DNA from: Larix kaempferi
Taxonomy: Eukaryota > Streptophyta > Pinopsida > Pinales > Pinaceae
Assembly: GCA_027924585.1 (NCBI GenBank)
Contig: BSBM01000440.1
Location: 8,984,001 to 9,048,000 of the forward strand
DNA: 64,000 bases
Direction of reading: 5' to 3'
Shown: positions 11,812 to 24,044 of the stretch, in pieces
How positions within the stretch are numbered: the stretch's first letter is position 1
How the letters are laid out: the number at the start of each line of letters is the position of its first letter
Program-made: the position numbers and the translations under genes
Notes under the pieces: model-generated
The model's input: only the letters and a program-made list of their open reading frames with translations
Database searches by the model: none
What the model was told of the DNA's origin: nothing

Positions 11812-13760
11812 CCAATTGATTTAATTTGCACCTGTGAAATTCATCATTACAAATCTTGTTAGGCCAAGCATAACCTAAGCATTAAAAATCATTCAATTGT
11901 TTTCCCCAATTGACATGGAGAGCCCATGCTCTACTCATGAGACCTCCACACTTTTCATGCTTTCCCAACATACACATGAATTCCTTCATGTTCATCCATT
12001 CACAGGAAATTCATTAATTCAGCATTCACAGTTTATTTTAGGCAAACAAATACACTCTACTTTCAGCCATACATGCATTCAACAATTTTTTGTGTTTTTT
12101 AATTGCATCAATAAAAAAAAGAAGGAAAGAGAGAGTAGTAAGAGTTTTCTCCTCTTTTTCTTGTTCCATTCTGGAACCCACACCACCACTGTGGTTTTCA
12201 TGCTCCTAGCCTCTTCCACCTCAATGTGAATTCTTGACATGCCCTTCTTGGCTATGACACTTAGTGCCTATGGTCTATTCCAAACGTCTCAACCATGGAG
12301 TCCCTCCACATGGTGTGTCTACAACTCTTGGTTGCTAGGACCCACATAGTCACACTAGCACCATCTTTCATTGCTGCTCAAGTTGAGATTTTTAGGACAG
12401 TCACATGTCCACATGCATCCTTAAGATGCTTTCATAGTCCTTGCTTCCAACAATACCTACACTCAAACATTGAATCAATTCACATGTTTAGTTTATTTTC
12501 ATAGGATTTATCTCTAAACAAGAGTTTAGGAAGTCATAACCAAATCATATACACATGTATATTCATAAGCAAGAAATTACAAGATAACCAAATACTTATC
12601 TGCATTGGATGTCTTCACTTTATTCCATAGGGTTTTTCTTTGCTTTACAAGCCTTGGATTTCCTATGGATATAATAAAGAATGTTGGGCTAGTGCGCAGG
12701 CTACTCCTCAACCATTCGTATAGGCAATGCTAAGTCAGTACGTCGAATGGTTTTATCAGACATCTCATTTAGTAATATGCTAAGCCAGTACTCCGACTGG
12801 GAATTATCAAGTATTTGAGGAATGTTTGGCCAACACGCCGGCTGCTCCATAACATTCAAGTAGTTAATGCCCAACCAGTCCAACTTCACACCGACTGGGT
12901 TTACCAAGAATTTGTAGCACCCAACCAGTTACTCTTTGGATTTACCAAGCACTTTTAATTCTTTAAGGGTCCTTGCTTCCTGCATTGACCAAGATTTCCA
13001 ACAAAGAAACAATAGTGCATCAACTTAACTGTTAGAGGGCTTATACTTGAAACCTTCATTATTCCAAATAAGACATGAATGAAATTGAATACTTATCTGT
13101 ATTGAACATTTCCTCTATGGTCCACAGGGTCCTTCTTTTACTTTATAAGTCTTGGGATCCTCCTGCGGACTAGGATGTTTGTCTAGCACACAGGCTGCTC
13201 CAAAACATCAAATAATTAATGTCCAACTAGTACACCTTTACGTCGACTTGGAAGGAAACTTCACCATGACCATTTCTAGGTCAAGGCTCTACTATGGAGC
13301 CATAGTCATATAATATCCCTTTCATCAACACTGTCACAACCCTTCATCAAAATCCCCACAACCTCCACAACCCCGAAAACATCCTTTCATACACATTAAC
13401 CCTTACACCACAACCCCTCACAACAACCTTTTACTTTGCTTCTTTAGTGTGTAGCACCAAATTGCATATGTTTAAAGTGACAACACAAGTAGTATAGGAA
13501 AACTTGTCAGCGATGTTATTAAAAAATTATAACCATAATTCATAGCATTCACTATCAAGTATTGAAACACCAGGAATGCATCCATTCCTTTAGGGCGTAA
13601 TCAATATTAACATCCCTAACATAACTCATCATTAGAAAGGCGTGCACTCCTCACTAATGGGAGCTATGCAAGTCCTAATCATACTTCAAGCAGTCTGAAT
13701 AATGTACATAAATAGAATATGTTCTACATAGTAATTCTAACAATTAGACTTGCAGACATT

Positions 13761-13801
<41 letters not shown>

Positions 13802-13841
13802 ATTCAGGTTTACAGAACACTTATCCATTTGCAAATGTAGT
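11812..13841 (-). other. D1 internal region, non-coding, distal part
   Basis: No gene is seen. Around 12690-12910 and 13180-13260 there are imperfect repeats of phrases such as aatgctaagtcagtac and ccgactgg. D2 carries homologous sequence at 39177-39987 and 43263-44521 with scattered differences. A TA microsatellite lies at 13759-13799. Confidence 0.6.
13759..13799. repeat. (TA)n microsatellite
   Basis: About 19 uninterrupted TA dinucleotides inside D1. The homologous position in D2 (44445-44475) is mainly a CA repeat. Confidence 0.95.
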
Positions 13842-13868
13842 CGTTATCACATATATAGTAGTCGGGCT

Positions 13869-14420
13869 TGTTGAAATATTGTAACTTCAAAGAATATTAT
13901 ATTTGTATATTATTTATTCCGGAGATGTTCCATACCTCCGATGTGATTATACTATAAATCCGGAGATGTTTATTCCTCCGAGTTGGGTGTGGTAACTAGG
14001 GTTATTAGACCCACCATGTGGGGGTCGGCCCAGTCAGTTATAATGGGGTATTTAACCTAATGGTTAAATACGAGCCTACATGTACTTGTGTAAAATACAT
14101 ATCAGAGTAGTGTATAAATAGAGGAGGTGTGTTCCTCATTATACACACTCACTCACTTGAGAAAGGCGCACTTGTGGAGGAGAGGTCTGCTATGGAGAAG
14201 AAGGAGCTTATGCTCAGGGTTTGCATCTTTGTATATTGCTGGTCATCTATATTGAGGAAGCTTTGCTGGGTTTTCTACCCCATGAGGGTTTCCCAGGATA
14301 AATCTCTGTCTCTTGTGTTTATGCTATGCTTGTTGTTTCTTCAGTGATCCTGTATATGCTATTATTGTGAAATGGAATGTAATGCTGCTATTTTCTGTCT
14401 TAGCATATTGAATTTTAACA
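13869..14420 (+). repeat. 5' LTR of copia A (552 bp)
   Basis: Runs TGTTGAAATATTG...TTTTAACA, with a TATAAATA promoter box at 14113-14120. Upstream of the box are two copies of a CCGGAGATGTT motif about 40 bp apart. The short open frame after the box is present in both LTRs and looks fortuitous. Confidence 0.95.
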
Positions 14421-14437
14421 TGGTATCAGAGCTAACC
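14421..14437 (+). other. PBS of copia A (tRNA-iMet type)
   Basis: tggtatcagagctaacc directly abuts the LTR. The first 12 nt match the 3' end of initiator tRNA-Met, and the same sequence is present in element C. Confidence 0.9.
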
Positions 14438-16823
14438 TGAAGGAAGACAAGGTATGGCACTAAAGACACTTGCTTTACTTACGACAATTTGAAGGTTAGG
14501 GTTTTACATAGCAAAAACCAGTCATCGTAGCAATTTCGCTATAAATCCGTTTTGGCGAAGTTTTCGGATCTGAAATTGTTACAGGACGAAGCTAACATCT
14601 CCAGGTACCTTGTGTCCAAAGGAAAACCTCTAATTCGTTGTACTTTGTGATTTATGATCTGTACAATATAGGGTTTCTGCCTCTTCCAGATCTGAGTCAA
14701 AATCAGGTGACCTTGGGAAAAAGGTCATATCTTGGGCTAGGAAGCTCCAAATGAAATTTCGTAAAAAGTGACAGGTATTACACAGTCTGCACTATCTCAG
14801 AAAACTTTTTCAGAGGCCGAAGTTGAACCAGTGACACATGGAACTCCGTACAAGTTAGCTCTCCTGCATTATCCCATAAACAGGTCACGCTGCGACACTT
14901 GGAATAACTCTCTCTCAGAAAATCCAATTGAGGTCAGACCTGTCAAGATGGAAAGATAACAGGCCGAGCTATCTCAGAAAACTTTTTCAGAGGCAGAAGG
15001 TCAAACAGTGACACGTGGCACGCCGTACAAGTTCGCTCTCCTGTATTTTCCCAAAACAGGTCACGTTGCGACATTTGGCATAACTCTCTCTCAGAGAATC
15101 CAATTGAGGTCAGACCTGTCAGGATGGAAAGATAATAGGTCAGGCTATCTCAGGAAAATTTTTCAGACCCCGTGGATCAAAAATTTTGGAGTTACATCAG
15201 AAACAATCAGGTACATATTTCTGTCAAAACAGAATTATTTTTTGGTACCTTCATTCATGGCTTCCGGAATTTAGGGCTTTGAAGAAAGTTGGAATTTTTG
15301 TAATCGGAGACCACGGCTGGATGCTACTCATAAAAATAGAAATTTAGAGACCTAGATCAGAATTTTTGGTTGGGCAGAAGGCCGGGCTTGATTAGACCCT
15401 AGTTCGGGACTTTGATCAGAAAAGCGGAAAATTAGGGCTTCTATAAAAATGGGAATTTTTGAAATCTGTGACCACGGCTGGAAGCTCCTCAGAAAAATAG
15501 AAGCTTAGAGCTTTGGATCAAACTTTTTGATGGGGCAAAAGAGTGGGCTTCATCAAACCCCAGTTCAGGGTCACGTCCAGTGAATCCGAAAGTTTCAAAG
15601 GCAAAATTGAGGAGTAAAACTTTGCAGTTTTCAAATTCTGAATATATCAGTTTGATTAGCCCATCAAGGCGCATATATCTATCCTTTCGGAAGTTTGAAA
15701 TTCAAAGTTTGAATTTTTGGGGTTTCTCTGACAAACCCATATCCAGCTCCAGGTCCAGTTCTTGCAAATCAAGTGGATAGGGTTAATCCTAGAAGAAGAT
15801 GGATTGGTCACCTACATAAGTGAAGGAGTTCATGTTTCAGAGGGAGATGAGGCTAAGGCTTTACATAAGGAGATTACAAGCGATCTCGATAGGTATGACT
15901 CATCGAGGTATGTTTCGATATTTGTCCATGATTAAGTTTATGGTATGTTTGTCTTCAGGTTATTACAGTTAGTACAATTTTGATTTTAGATTTGTCGTGT
16001 AACCTTAACAAAATTATGAATGCATATTCATTGGTTAAGGTGTTGACACTTATGATTGTACTAATGCATTATGATGTTGTGTGAGGTTGATGTTGTCTGC
16101 TAACAAGATACAGGTACATAAAAAAAAAAGACAAATCAGGTTCCATGACCATGAAAACATGAAGACAAAGACTCATCCATAATCTTTGTTCTACTTACGA
16201 GGTATGTATGACTTTGTTACATTATGCTTAACCTATGAGACATGCAGGTTCTAGCTCAGGATCTCTAAATCATTGAAGAGATTGTTTAGGTATGTTGTAC
16301 ATAACCAAGTAGGTATACTAATCCAGGTATGTTTCCCATGAATCTTACCTTGTGTTAGGATCCCTTATATAAGTATACTTGGAATGATTGGTTATGCTTA
16401 TTCATAAAGTTAGTAATCAAGGGATTATGCATATTATATCTTTTATCTTAATTGATGATATGCATGAGTAAAAGAAGACTTCCCTGAAATCTTGAATACT
16501 AATGTTTATTAATCATGACTATACATTTTCAAGATTATGTTTTTAGAATATACTAATGAGTGTATGTTTGTGTATGAGATCATGAGGATGACTCTTGAGC
16601 ATGCACAGTGGTACAGAATGAATAGAAGTTCAAAAGACATACAGAAGATCAAGCGGGAGGAAGCCACACAAACATAAAAGATAAGTATTTGAGTTGTTAT
16701 TTGAAATAGTAATGATATTGCCTGTAATAGGTTGTATGCATATTTGTATTCCTATAATGTATCATGCTGAGTGTAAATATTCATAGAACATTGAACAATA
16801 TACTACTAATATGCATATGATTG
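14438..16823 (+). other. Leader and intron-rich-looking region of copia A
   Basis: No intact coding sequence. A 177-bp segment is duplicated in tandem (ctatctcag at 14792 and 14969, with a partial third start at 15143). From about 15890 to 16340 the word GGTATG recurs after AG or similar (about 15893, 15908, 16200, 16288, 16325), resembling plant 5' splice sites. gag, protease and integrase are not recognisable. Confidence 0.6.
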
Positions 16824-17105
16824 GTAAGTTGGACAAACATTCCATTGTTGCTTGTCTAGAATGAAACCTCTTTGCTGACATGCTGAGAGTTGTGCACACT
16901 CTCGATAGTATGTTCTGGTAGAGATGGAAGGCATCTAGATAGCCACTGTATGCATACAGGATATGGGAAAGTGTTGTGCCAAAGTATTGGTCAAAATAGT
17001 TGCATCACTATGTAAATGATATCTGTATGCATAATAGGTTATCATGTCAATATGATTTGATGATTATGAAGTATTACTAATCATGTACTTAATTTTGATT
17101 TGTAG
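16824..17105 (+). other. Intron-like segment of copia A (282 bp)
   Basis: It begins GTAAGTTGG and ends with T-rich gatttgtag. Homologous segments with the same type of borders occur in B (5105 to 4824, minus, also 282 bp) and C (35565-35831, 267 bp). It contains a conserved block around tctagaatgaaacctc and tgttctggtagag. Splicing itself cannot be shown from DNA. Confidence 0.5.
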
Positions 17106-17279
17106 GAAAGGTCATGAAGAATGATGGACACCATACAAGTGGTGGATGTTCAAACAATATGATTTACAAATCAAACAAAATATTGAGGCTCATATCAGTA
17201 GACCCATCTATCGAGAGATGGCACAGATAGATATGCAGAAAATCATTCAATGCAGAGTGTGAATGATGTTCAGTCACAA

Positions 17280-18010
17280 AGGGAGAATTGACAGTTTCTT
17301 AATAAGCTTGGGCTTTACCAAAAGTAAAGTTCTTTCTAACCTTTACCTTAAGGCTATGGATCATACTATTATAATATTTTTCTTATAGGGAATGAGAAAC
17401 AGATCATGAAAAGAAAGAAGAAGATGGTTGCAGAAATGAAAAATGAAAGATCTCAGATTGATGCATTACTTCCTAAGTCTGGAAGTATGGCAAGGCTAAG
17501 AAGGAATCTTTCTCAACCAGGGAAAGTGTGCTGAGAAATATTAAAAGGAATGGCCACTCTCATGAATTCCAACTTGAAGTTCTTAGCAGATGACTCATTA
17601 GAGTTAGTGGATATAACTCTGAACAGACAAATTATTGGGCCTTTGATATATCCAACATATACTAGGTTAGATATATGCTTTGTTATGAACACCTTGAGTC
17701 AGTATCTAGTGGAAACTAGATGTGCTTACCTAATAGTTGCAAAGCATGTGATGAGGCACATAAAGGACACGATAGAATTTGATCTATGCTATCTTGAAGA
17801 TCATGACTTTAGATGGCTATTCAAATTCTGATTGGGCAGGAAGTGTTTCAGACAGGAAGAACACATCGAGAGGATGTTATTGTCTGGGTTTAGCCATGAT
17901 CTCATGGTTTAGCTGGAAGCAGTCTAGTGTGGCTCTCAGCACAAGCGGAATATATGGCTGATTGCTTTGCTAGTTGTGAAGAAGTTTGGCTTCAGGATTG
18001 TTTGACTTAG
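17280..18010 (+). pseudogene. Ty1-copia RT/RNase H remnant of copia A
   Basis: The homology starts near 17280 with an RT scrap (FLISLGFTKSK). It resumes at 17550-17831 with the RT-RNase H connection (LKFLADDSLELVDITL, RQIIGPLIYP, MNTLSQYLVE, AKHVMRHIKD). A frameshift near 17815 moves the RNase H (SDWAGSVSDRKNTS, ISWFSWKQSSVALST) to the next frame, read to 17961. The first catalytic Asp survives as SDWAG. The Glu motif is disrupted (ALSTSGIYG in place of the usual STAEAEY). Stops follow. The YxDD region of the RT is not preserved. Confidence 0.85.
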
Positions 18011-18378
18011 AGAAAGAACCAACTGTGATCCTATGTAACAAATAGAGTTGTATCAAGATAACATAGAATCTAGTGCTCCATGATAAGTCAAAGAAGATAG
18101 GGATCTAACAAGATTTGACGCAGGAAGGAACTATAAAGTTTGAATTTGTAACAGGTTACCAATGTACTAACCAAACCTTTGTCTTGAGTGTACTTCCGAG
18201 ACAAGCTTGGTGTAGTTCAAAAGGACCCTCCTCGAAAGGGGGAGTAGTATAGTCACTGATGATGAGATTGTCTCATCATACAACAAGGTCAATATTGAGG
18301 TAACCTGTTCTCTACACCTAGGTACTTAGAAATATTTAGATTTAGGACTCTTATACTTAGAATACTTAGTTTTACTTT

Positions 18379-18760
18379 TACATGCTAGATGTGATGTATA
18401 CATGTTTTGATGTATTAGTAAGAATACATGCTAGTTGTGATGTATACATGTTTTGATGTTAGATGTATTAGTAAGAATACATGCTAGATGTGATGTATAC
18501 ATGTTTTGATGTATTAGTAAGAATACATGCTAGTTGTGATGTATACATGTTTTGATGTATTAGTAAGAATACATGCTAGTTGTGATGTATACATGTTTTG
18601 ATGTTAGATGTATTAGTAAGAATACATGCTAGATGTGATGTATACATGTTTTGATGTGTTAGTAAGAATACATGCTAGTTGTGATGTATACATGTTTTGG
18701 TGTGATGTATACATGTTTTGATGTATTGGTGAGAATACATGCTAATGTGATAACTGCTCT
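18379..18760 (+). repeat. 46/53-bp tandem array, copia A
   Basis: Eight units starting catgctag. Spacings are 46, 53, 46, 46, 53, 46 and 67 bp; the 53-bp form carries an extra ttagatg. This higher-order alternation suggests that multi-unit blocks were duplicated. I see no counterpart in element B. Confidence 0.9.
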
Positions 18761-18776
18761 TGTATAGATGAGAATA

Positions 18777-19372
18777 CAGTTGAGGGGATTGGATCATCCC
18801 TGGACTTTCAGTCCTAAAGAGAGCCGTAGACGTAAGGTCTCCGAGAATGAAGTGCTTAGTGGACAGTTGAGGGGATTGGATCATCCCTGGACTTTCAGTC
18901 CTAAAGAGAGCCGTAGACGTAAGGTCTCCGAGAATGAAGTCCTTAATGGACAGTTGAGGGGATTGGATCATCCCTGGACTTTCAGTCCTAAAGAGAGCCG
19001 TAGACGTAAGGTCTCCGAGAATGAAGTCCTTAGTGGACAGTTGAGGGGATTGGATCATCCCTGGACTTTCAGTCCTAAAAAGAGCCGTAGACGTAAGGTC
19101 TCCGAGAATGAAGTCCTTAGTGGACAGTTGAGGGGATTGGATCATCCCTGGACTTTCAGTCCTAAAGAGAGCCGTAGACGTGAGGTCTCCGAGAATGAAG
19201 TCCTTGGTGGACTTGAGGGGATTGGATCATCCCTGGACTTTCAGTCCTAAAGAGAGCCGTAGACGTGAGGTCTCCGAGAATGAAGTCCTTGATGGACTTG
19301 AGGGGATTGGATCATCCCTGGACTCTCAGTCCTAAAGAGAGCCGTAGACGTGAGGTCTCCGAGAATAGAGGA
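18777..19372 (+). repeat. 87-bp tandem array, copia A
   Basis: Seven units (starts at 18777, 18864, 18951, 19038, 19125, 19212, 19296), very similar to each other, each with ggattggatcatccctgg and gtctccgagaatgaag. Because 87 is a multiple of 3, both strands show long repetitive open frames. These are a by-product of the periodicity and not evidence of a gene. Confidence 0.95.
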
Positions 19373-19380
19373 TAGGACTG

Positions 19381-20020
19381 CATCGTCCCTGAACTGATAG
19401 TTCAAAATGTACGTGATGGGGATTGCATCATCCCGGAACTGCTAGTTCAAAATGTACGTGGTGGGGATTGCATCATCCCGGAACTGCTAGTTCAAAATGT
19501 ACGTGATGGGGATTGCATCATCCCGGAACTGCTAGTTCAAAATGTACGTGATGGGGATTGCATCATCCCGGAACTGCTAGTTCAAAATGTACGTGATGGG
19601 GATTGCATCATCCCGGAACTGCTAGTTCAAAATGTACGTGATGGGGATTGCATCATCCCGGAACTGATAGTTCAAAATGTACGTGATGGGGATTGCATCA
19701 TCCCGGAACTGCTAGTTCAAAATGTACGTGATGGGGATTGCATCATCCCGGAACTGCTAGTTCAAAATGTACGTGATGGGGATTGCATCATCCCGGAACT
19801 GATAGTTCAAAATGTATGTGATGGGGATTGCATCATCCCGGAACTGATAGTTCAAAATGTACGTGATGGGGATTGCATCATCCCGGAACTGATAGTTCAA
19901 AATGTACGTGATGGGGATTGCATCATCCCGGAACTGATAGTTCAAAATGTACGTGATGGGGATTGCATCATCCCGGAACTGATAGTTCAAAATGTACGTG
20001 ATGGGGATTGTATCATCCCC
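19381..20020 (+). repeat. 45-bp tandem array, copia A
   Basis: About fourteen nearly identical 45-bp units with gggattgcatcatcccgg and agttcaaaatgtacgtg. It is followed by one isolated unit resembling the 87-bp type (about 20021-20072), where the two repeat types abut. Confidence 0.95.
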
Positions 20021-20079
20021 GGACTTCGGTCCCTGAATTGATCCGTAGACGAATGGTCTCCGAGAAAGTGATTTTATTG

Positions 20080-20420
20080 ATGATGTGGTTACTTGTATCG
20101 GTAGGATACTTGTATTGATGATTTGGTTACTTGTATCGGTAGGATACTTGTATTGATGATGTGGTTACTTGTATTGGTAGGATACTTGTATTGATGATGT
20201 GGTTACTTGTATCGGTAGGATACTTGTATTGATGATATGGTTACTTGTATCGGTAGGATACTTGTATTGATGATGTGGTTACTTGTATCGGTAGGATACT
20301 TGTATTGATGATATGTTTACTTGTATCAGTGTGGATACTTGTATTGATGATATGTATACTTGTATTGGCATGAATATGTGTACTAATGATGTGGATACTT
20401 GTATTGTTATGGATACCTGT
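20080..20420 (+). repeat. 38-bp tandem array, copia A
   Basis: About eight units of 38 bp, each with tacttgtatcggtagga and tacttgtattgatgatg. It corresponds to the 39-bp array of element B. Confidence 0.9.
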
Positions 20421-20423
20421 ATC

Positions 20424-20733
20424 GATGACGATGCTGATGATCGTGTGATGACGATGCTGATGATCGTGAGATGACGATGCTGATGATCGTGTGATGACGA
20501 TGCTGATGATCGTGTGATGACGATGCTGATGATCGTAAGATGACGATGCTGATGATCGTGAGATGACGATGCTGATGATCGTGTGATGACGATGCTGATG
20601 ATCGTGTGATGACGATGCTGATGATCGTGAGATGACGATGCTGATGATCGTGTGATGACGATGTTGATGATCGTGTGATGACGATGCTGATGATCGTGAG
20701 ATGACGATACTGATGATCGTGAGGATCCAGATG
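20424..20733 (+). repeat. 23-bp tandem array, copia A
   Basis: About thirteen units of gatgacgatgctgatgatcg plus a 3-nt variable end (tgt, tga or taa). It corresponds to the 23-bp array of element B next to the 3' LTR. Confidence 0.93.
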
Positions 20734-20932
20734 TTGATGTTGTTGTAGCTGTTCGAGTGCTGCAGAAGATAAAGACTCAGTACTGAAGATGTTGATGTTC
20801 CAGTATTGAAGATGTTCCAGTAACTGCTTGAGTTACTGATGATGTTGAGAAAGCTTCCAATGATTTATAGATGTATCATGTATGATGTTGATGACTCCTT
20901 GCTCGTGCAGATACTGTTATAATATCCTTCTC

Positions 20933-20944
20933 GTTAAGGGGGAG
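20933..20944 (+). other. PPT of copia A
   Basis: The purine run gttaagggggag abuts the 3' LTR. The same sequence, inverted, abuts the 3' LTR of element B. Confidence 0.85.
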
Positions 20945-21496
20945 TGTTGAAATATTGTAACTTCAAAGAATATTATATTTGTATATTATTTATTCCGGAG
21001 ATGTTCCATACCTCCGATGTGATTATACTATAAATCCGGAGATGTTTATTTCTCCGAGTTGGGTGTGGTAACTAGGGTTATTAGACCCACCATGTGGGGG
21101 TCGGCCCAGTCAGTTATAATGGGGTATTTAACCTAATGGTTAAATACGAGCCTACATGTACTTGTGTAAAATACATATCAGAGTAGTGTATAAATAGAGG
21201 AGGTGTGTTCCTCATTATACACACTCACTCACTTGAGAAAGGCGCACTTGTGGAGGAGAGGTCTGCTATGGAGAAGAAGGAGCTTATGCTCAGGGTTTGC
21301 ATCTTTGTATATTGCTGGTCATCTATATTGAGGAAGCTTTGCTGGGTTTTCTACCCCATGAGGGTTTCCCAGGATAAATCTCTGTCTCTTATGTTTATGC
21401 TATGCTTGTTGTTTCTTCAGTGATCCTGTATATGCTATTATTGTGAAATGGAATGTAATGCTGCTATTTTCTGTCTTAGCATATTGAATTTTAACA
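20945..21496 (+). repeat. 3' LTR of copia A (552 bp)
   Basis: Identical in length to 13869-14420. The two differences I found are cctcc/tctcc in the upstream part and ttgtg/ttatg near the end. TATAAATA is at 21189-21196. Confidence 0.95.
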
Positions 21497-24036
21497 GGGC
21501 TACCATACATTATTTTTCTGATGCCAGTACACTATTCAGCCAGTTCCCTTACATTTGAGATGCTGAGATGAGCATCTATATTGGATCACTATCAGATTTT
21601 GGACAATAGTTGTATTCCCCATGCCATGACTGAGTCTCAGGACACTCAGAGAGATGACCGATGTAGCCATTATACCATTTGTACAGAGCAGTTAGTAGTG
21701 CCCAGAGTTACAACAACAGTTTCAGAGGACAGATGATGGTTTAGATTGATGAGCATTCAGGTATATGACTCAGCAGGTATATTATTGTGTTATGGTTATA
21801 TTGCTTTTATACTTATTCTTATAGCATATCTTAGCACTTAGTGTCATGATCTGGCGATCATATAGATATGTGGACCTGGTTGATCTTATATATATATACT
21901 ATATTGTCCCTACTCAGACTTAGAAGTTCACTATTCATACTCATTGGTCTTACCCTCCTTAGGGAGAATAGAGGTGATCATTCCACCATACATTGGCTTG
22001 CTAGTGTTGGCTCTATTATTCATTGTCTTCATCCATCCATTGCCTACCTTTTACTTTATCACCCTGACTTACTACTTGACTAGTGACATGGAGGATCTTT
22101 TCTCCACTGTAGCCTCTATATTGGATGAGCTTCCCTGTTTATTGTGTCTCGGCTCTGAGTTGGTGACAAAACTTACCTTTGGTGTGTTGGATTGTAGGCC
22201 TAAATCATTCTGGTCGGTTGTCCCGATGTTTGGCATTGGCTCGAACTCCCCCTAGTCACTTGAGATGTTGTTGGCTAAAACTGAAAGCTCATGTACTACT
22301 TATGGAAATTGATAAATTCGCCCATGGAAACTAAAAAGGGAAAGAGCGATGAAATGCTGAAAAATAATCCTCGAAGAGTATAAGAAAGGTCCAAAAAAAC
22401 AATGATTCTTAAAAGCTATATCTAAACAATTGCTGACCTTATATATGTATAAAAAACATGCCCTGGATGCGGGGTGCAACTAGTTGTGCTTATCAACACA
22501 CCTGAGATCCGAAGGGTTATGTAGGCCAAAAAGACCATGAAATGAAATTGAATGATCCTAATGAACCTGGATCAACTTGATGTAGGCATGATACCTAAGT
22601 TGAATAAGCACTCTCTAAACAACTTATCCATTTGTGAGACACCGCCATTCCTTGTGTTGTTGCTCATTCAGTATATACTATGGTGTGTGTTCCCTTTCCC
22701 AGTGCCAAAGTGTCACAAATTTAAGTTGGTCAAGTCATCCCTTAGCCTAGCCAGTTATTTTAGCCTTCACCCTTCACTAGCAAATTGATCACATCTATGA
22801 AGTGAGTATGGTCTTGAAAGTCTAGTCTGAGTAATAATAATAATTAATGACATTATATATTTGACTTAGATCGCCAGTAATGATTACTTTGTGTTATAAT
22901 TGTTATTTGAATATGTTGTAGAGTATGCATTAACCTTTGACTCTTTGCAGTAGCTTCCAGTGGCGGTCTGAGTTATATTTGGTCATGTTGACTTGGTCAA
23001 ACCTAGTTTGACTAAGGTCAACCATAGGACATGAGATGGTTGGACCTTGTGATGATATGGATAGATGATATCTGGTCTATGTACATGTATATGGTGATTC
23101 TATGCAGCAGCTACAGGGTTATGATGATGATTCATGGTTTACAACAGTATTTGATCATTTACAGATTATTATTATTATTTGACCTGTTCCGGTATATTGG
23201 ATATATATTTTGATCATGTAGAGACTCATATGGTATATGAGTACACATCTTGGATGGATTTGGACCTTCTGAGTCCAATGAGACAGTTTTTTTTCAGTTC
23301 CGGGCACTTACAGTGATGATTGAGCCTCAGTAGGCTACCCCAGTGTAGTTTTGGTTTGTCGGAGACCCTGTCAGAGCAGATGTGATTTTTATCCGATTGA
23401 CCTAGGGAAATGTGCTTGGAGGGGGTTGTCCAGCCACTTGTTTTTACCATACTACCCCCCTCCCAGACACACTGGTGCCCTCACCTTGGCAGCGCAGGCA
23501 CTCCAGGAGGAAGTTTGGGGCAGTTTCACGCTTCCCGAGGCATTTCAGGATTGGTAGAAATGGCTATTGAGGAATTCGATTTGGTCTAATGAGGCAATGT
23601 TTTGGCATGGAATGATCAGTGATGATGGATTGATGTCTTCCACACCTCCTCTAGCAGTTTCAGCTTCATCGAGGTCCGCATCCATCACTTATGGCACTTT
23701 CTGATGATTTCTGAGGTCTTTTGAGGCCTACGATTTGACCATAGAGGCACGATTTGGTTTATTGATGACTACTTTATTATTATTGTGCTACGGGGATTGA
23801 CCAAGGGTGGCTAAAATTACCCCTTTGGACCCACCATAAGCTTCTTATTATATTTTGTCATCATGATTTGGTGGGATTCCCCTCTTCTAGGGTGATTTTG
23901 TCCACTTATATTATATTTTATTAGTGATCCATGTATTTTGTTGTTGAGCTCATCTCAACCATTGATTAGACATTTGTATCTTTTAATATTAGCCACTCAT
24001 TCAAAAAGTGGTTAGGATTTTGATGCCTCTCCTTCT

Positions 24037-24044
24037 TATTTAAA
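24037..24044 (+). promoter_or_regulatory. Putative TATA box in the solo H-family LTR
   Basis: tatttaaa followed by aggagagagc. The same box is at the matching position in both H LTRs (48207-48214 and 58151-58158, minus strand), which supports it as the LTR promoter core. It would place U3 at about 2.5 kb and R-U5 at about 1.9 kb. Confidence 0.5.

Larger units (their letters stand above)
13869..21496 (+). mobile_element. Ty1-copia non-autonomous element A
   Basis: A complete insertion with 552-bp LTRs at 13869-14420 and 20945-21496, TSD gggct (13864-13868, 21497-21501), a tRNA-iMet PBS and a PPT. Only RT/RNase H scraps remain of the coding region. It carries five successive tandem arrays between the RNase H remnant and the 3' LTR. 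I found two differences between the LTRs, so insertion is young compared with the solo LTR it interrupts. It is closely related to element B in LTR, leader, intron-like segment and arrays. It must have relied on proteins from other elements. Confidence 0.95.

Noticed and set aside
18675-19250. Long repetitive open frames on both strands (156 and 160 codons)
   Set aside because: They lie entirely inside the 87-bp array. A period divisible by three keeps all frames open once one unit is open, and there is no domain, start context or conservation in element B.
19757-19990. 77-codon frame made of a 15-residue repeat
   Set aside because: Direct result of the 45-bp array on the opposite strand; not a repeat protein gene.
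18379-20733. CRISPR-like regular repeats
   Set aside because: Units are contiguous tandem copies without unique spacers and sit inside an LTR element of a plant genome; no cas genes.
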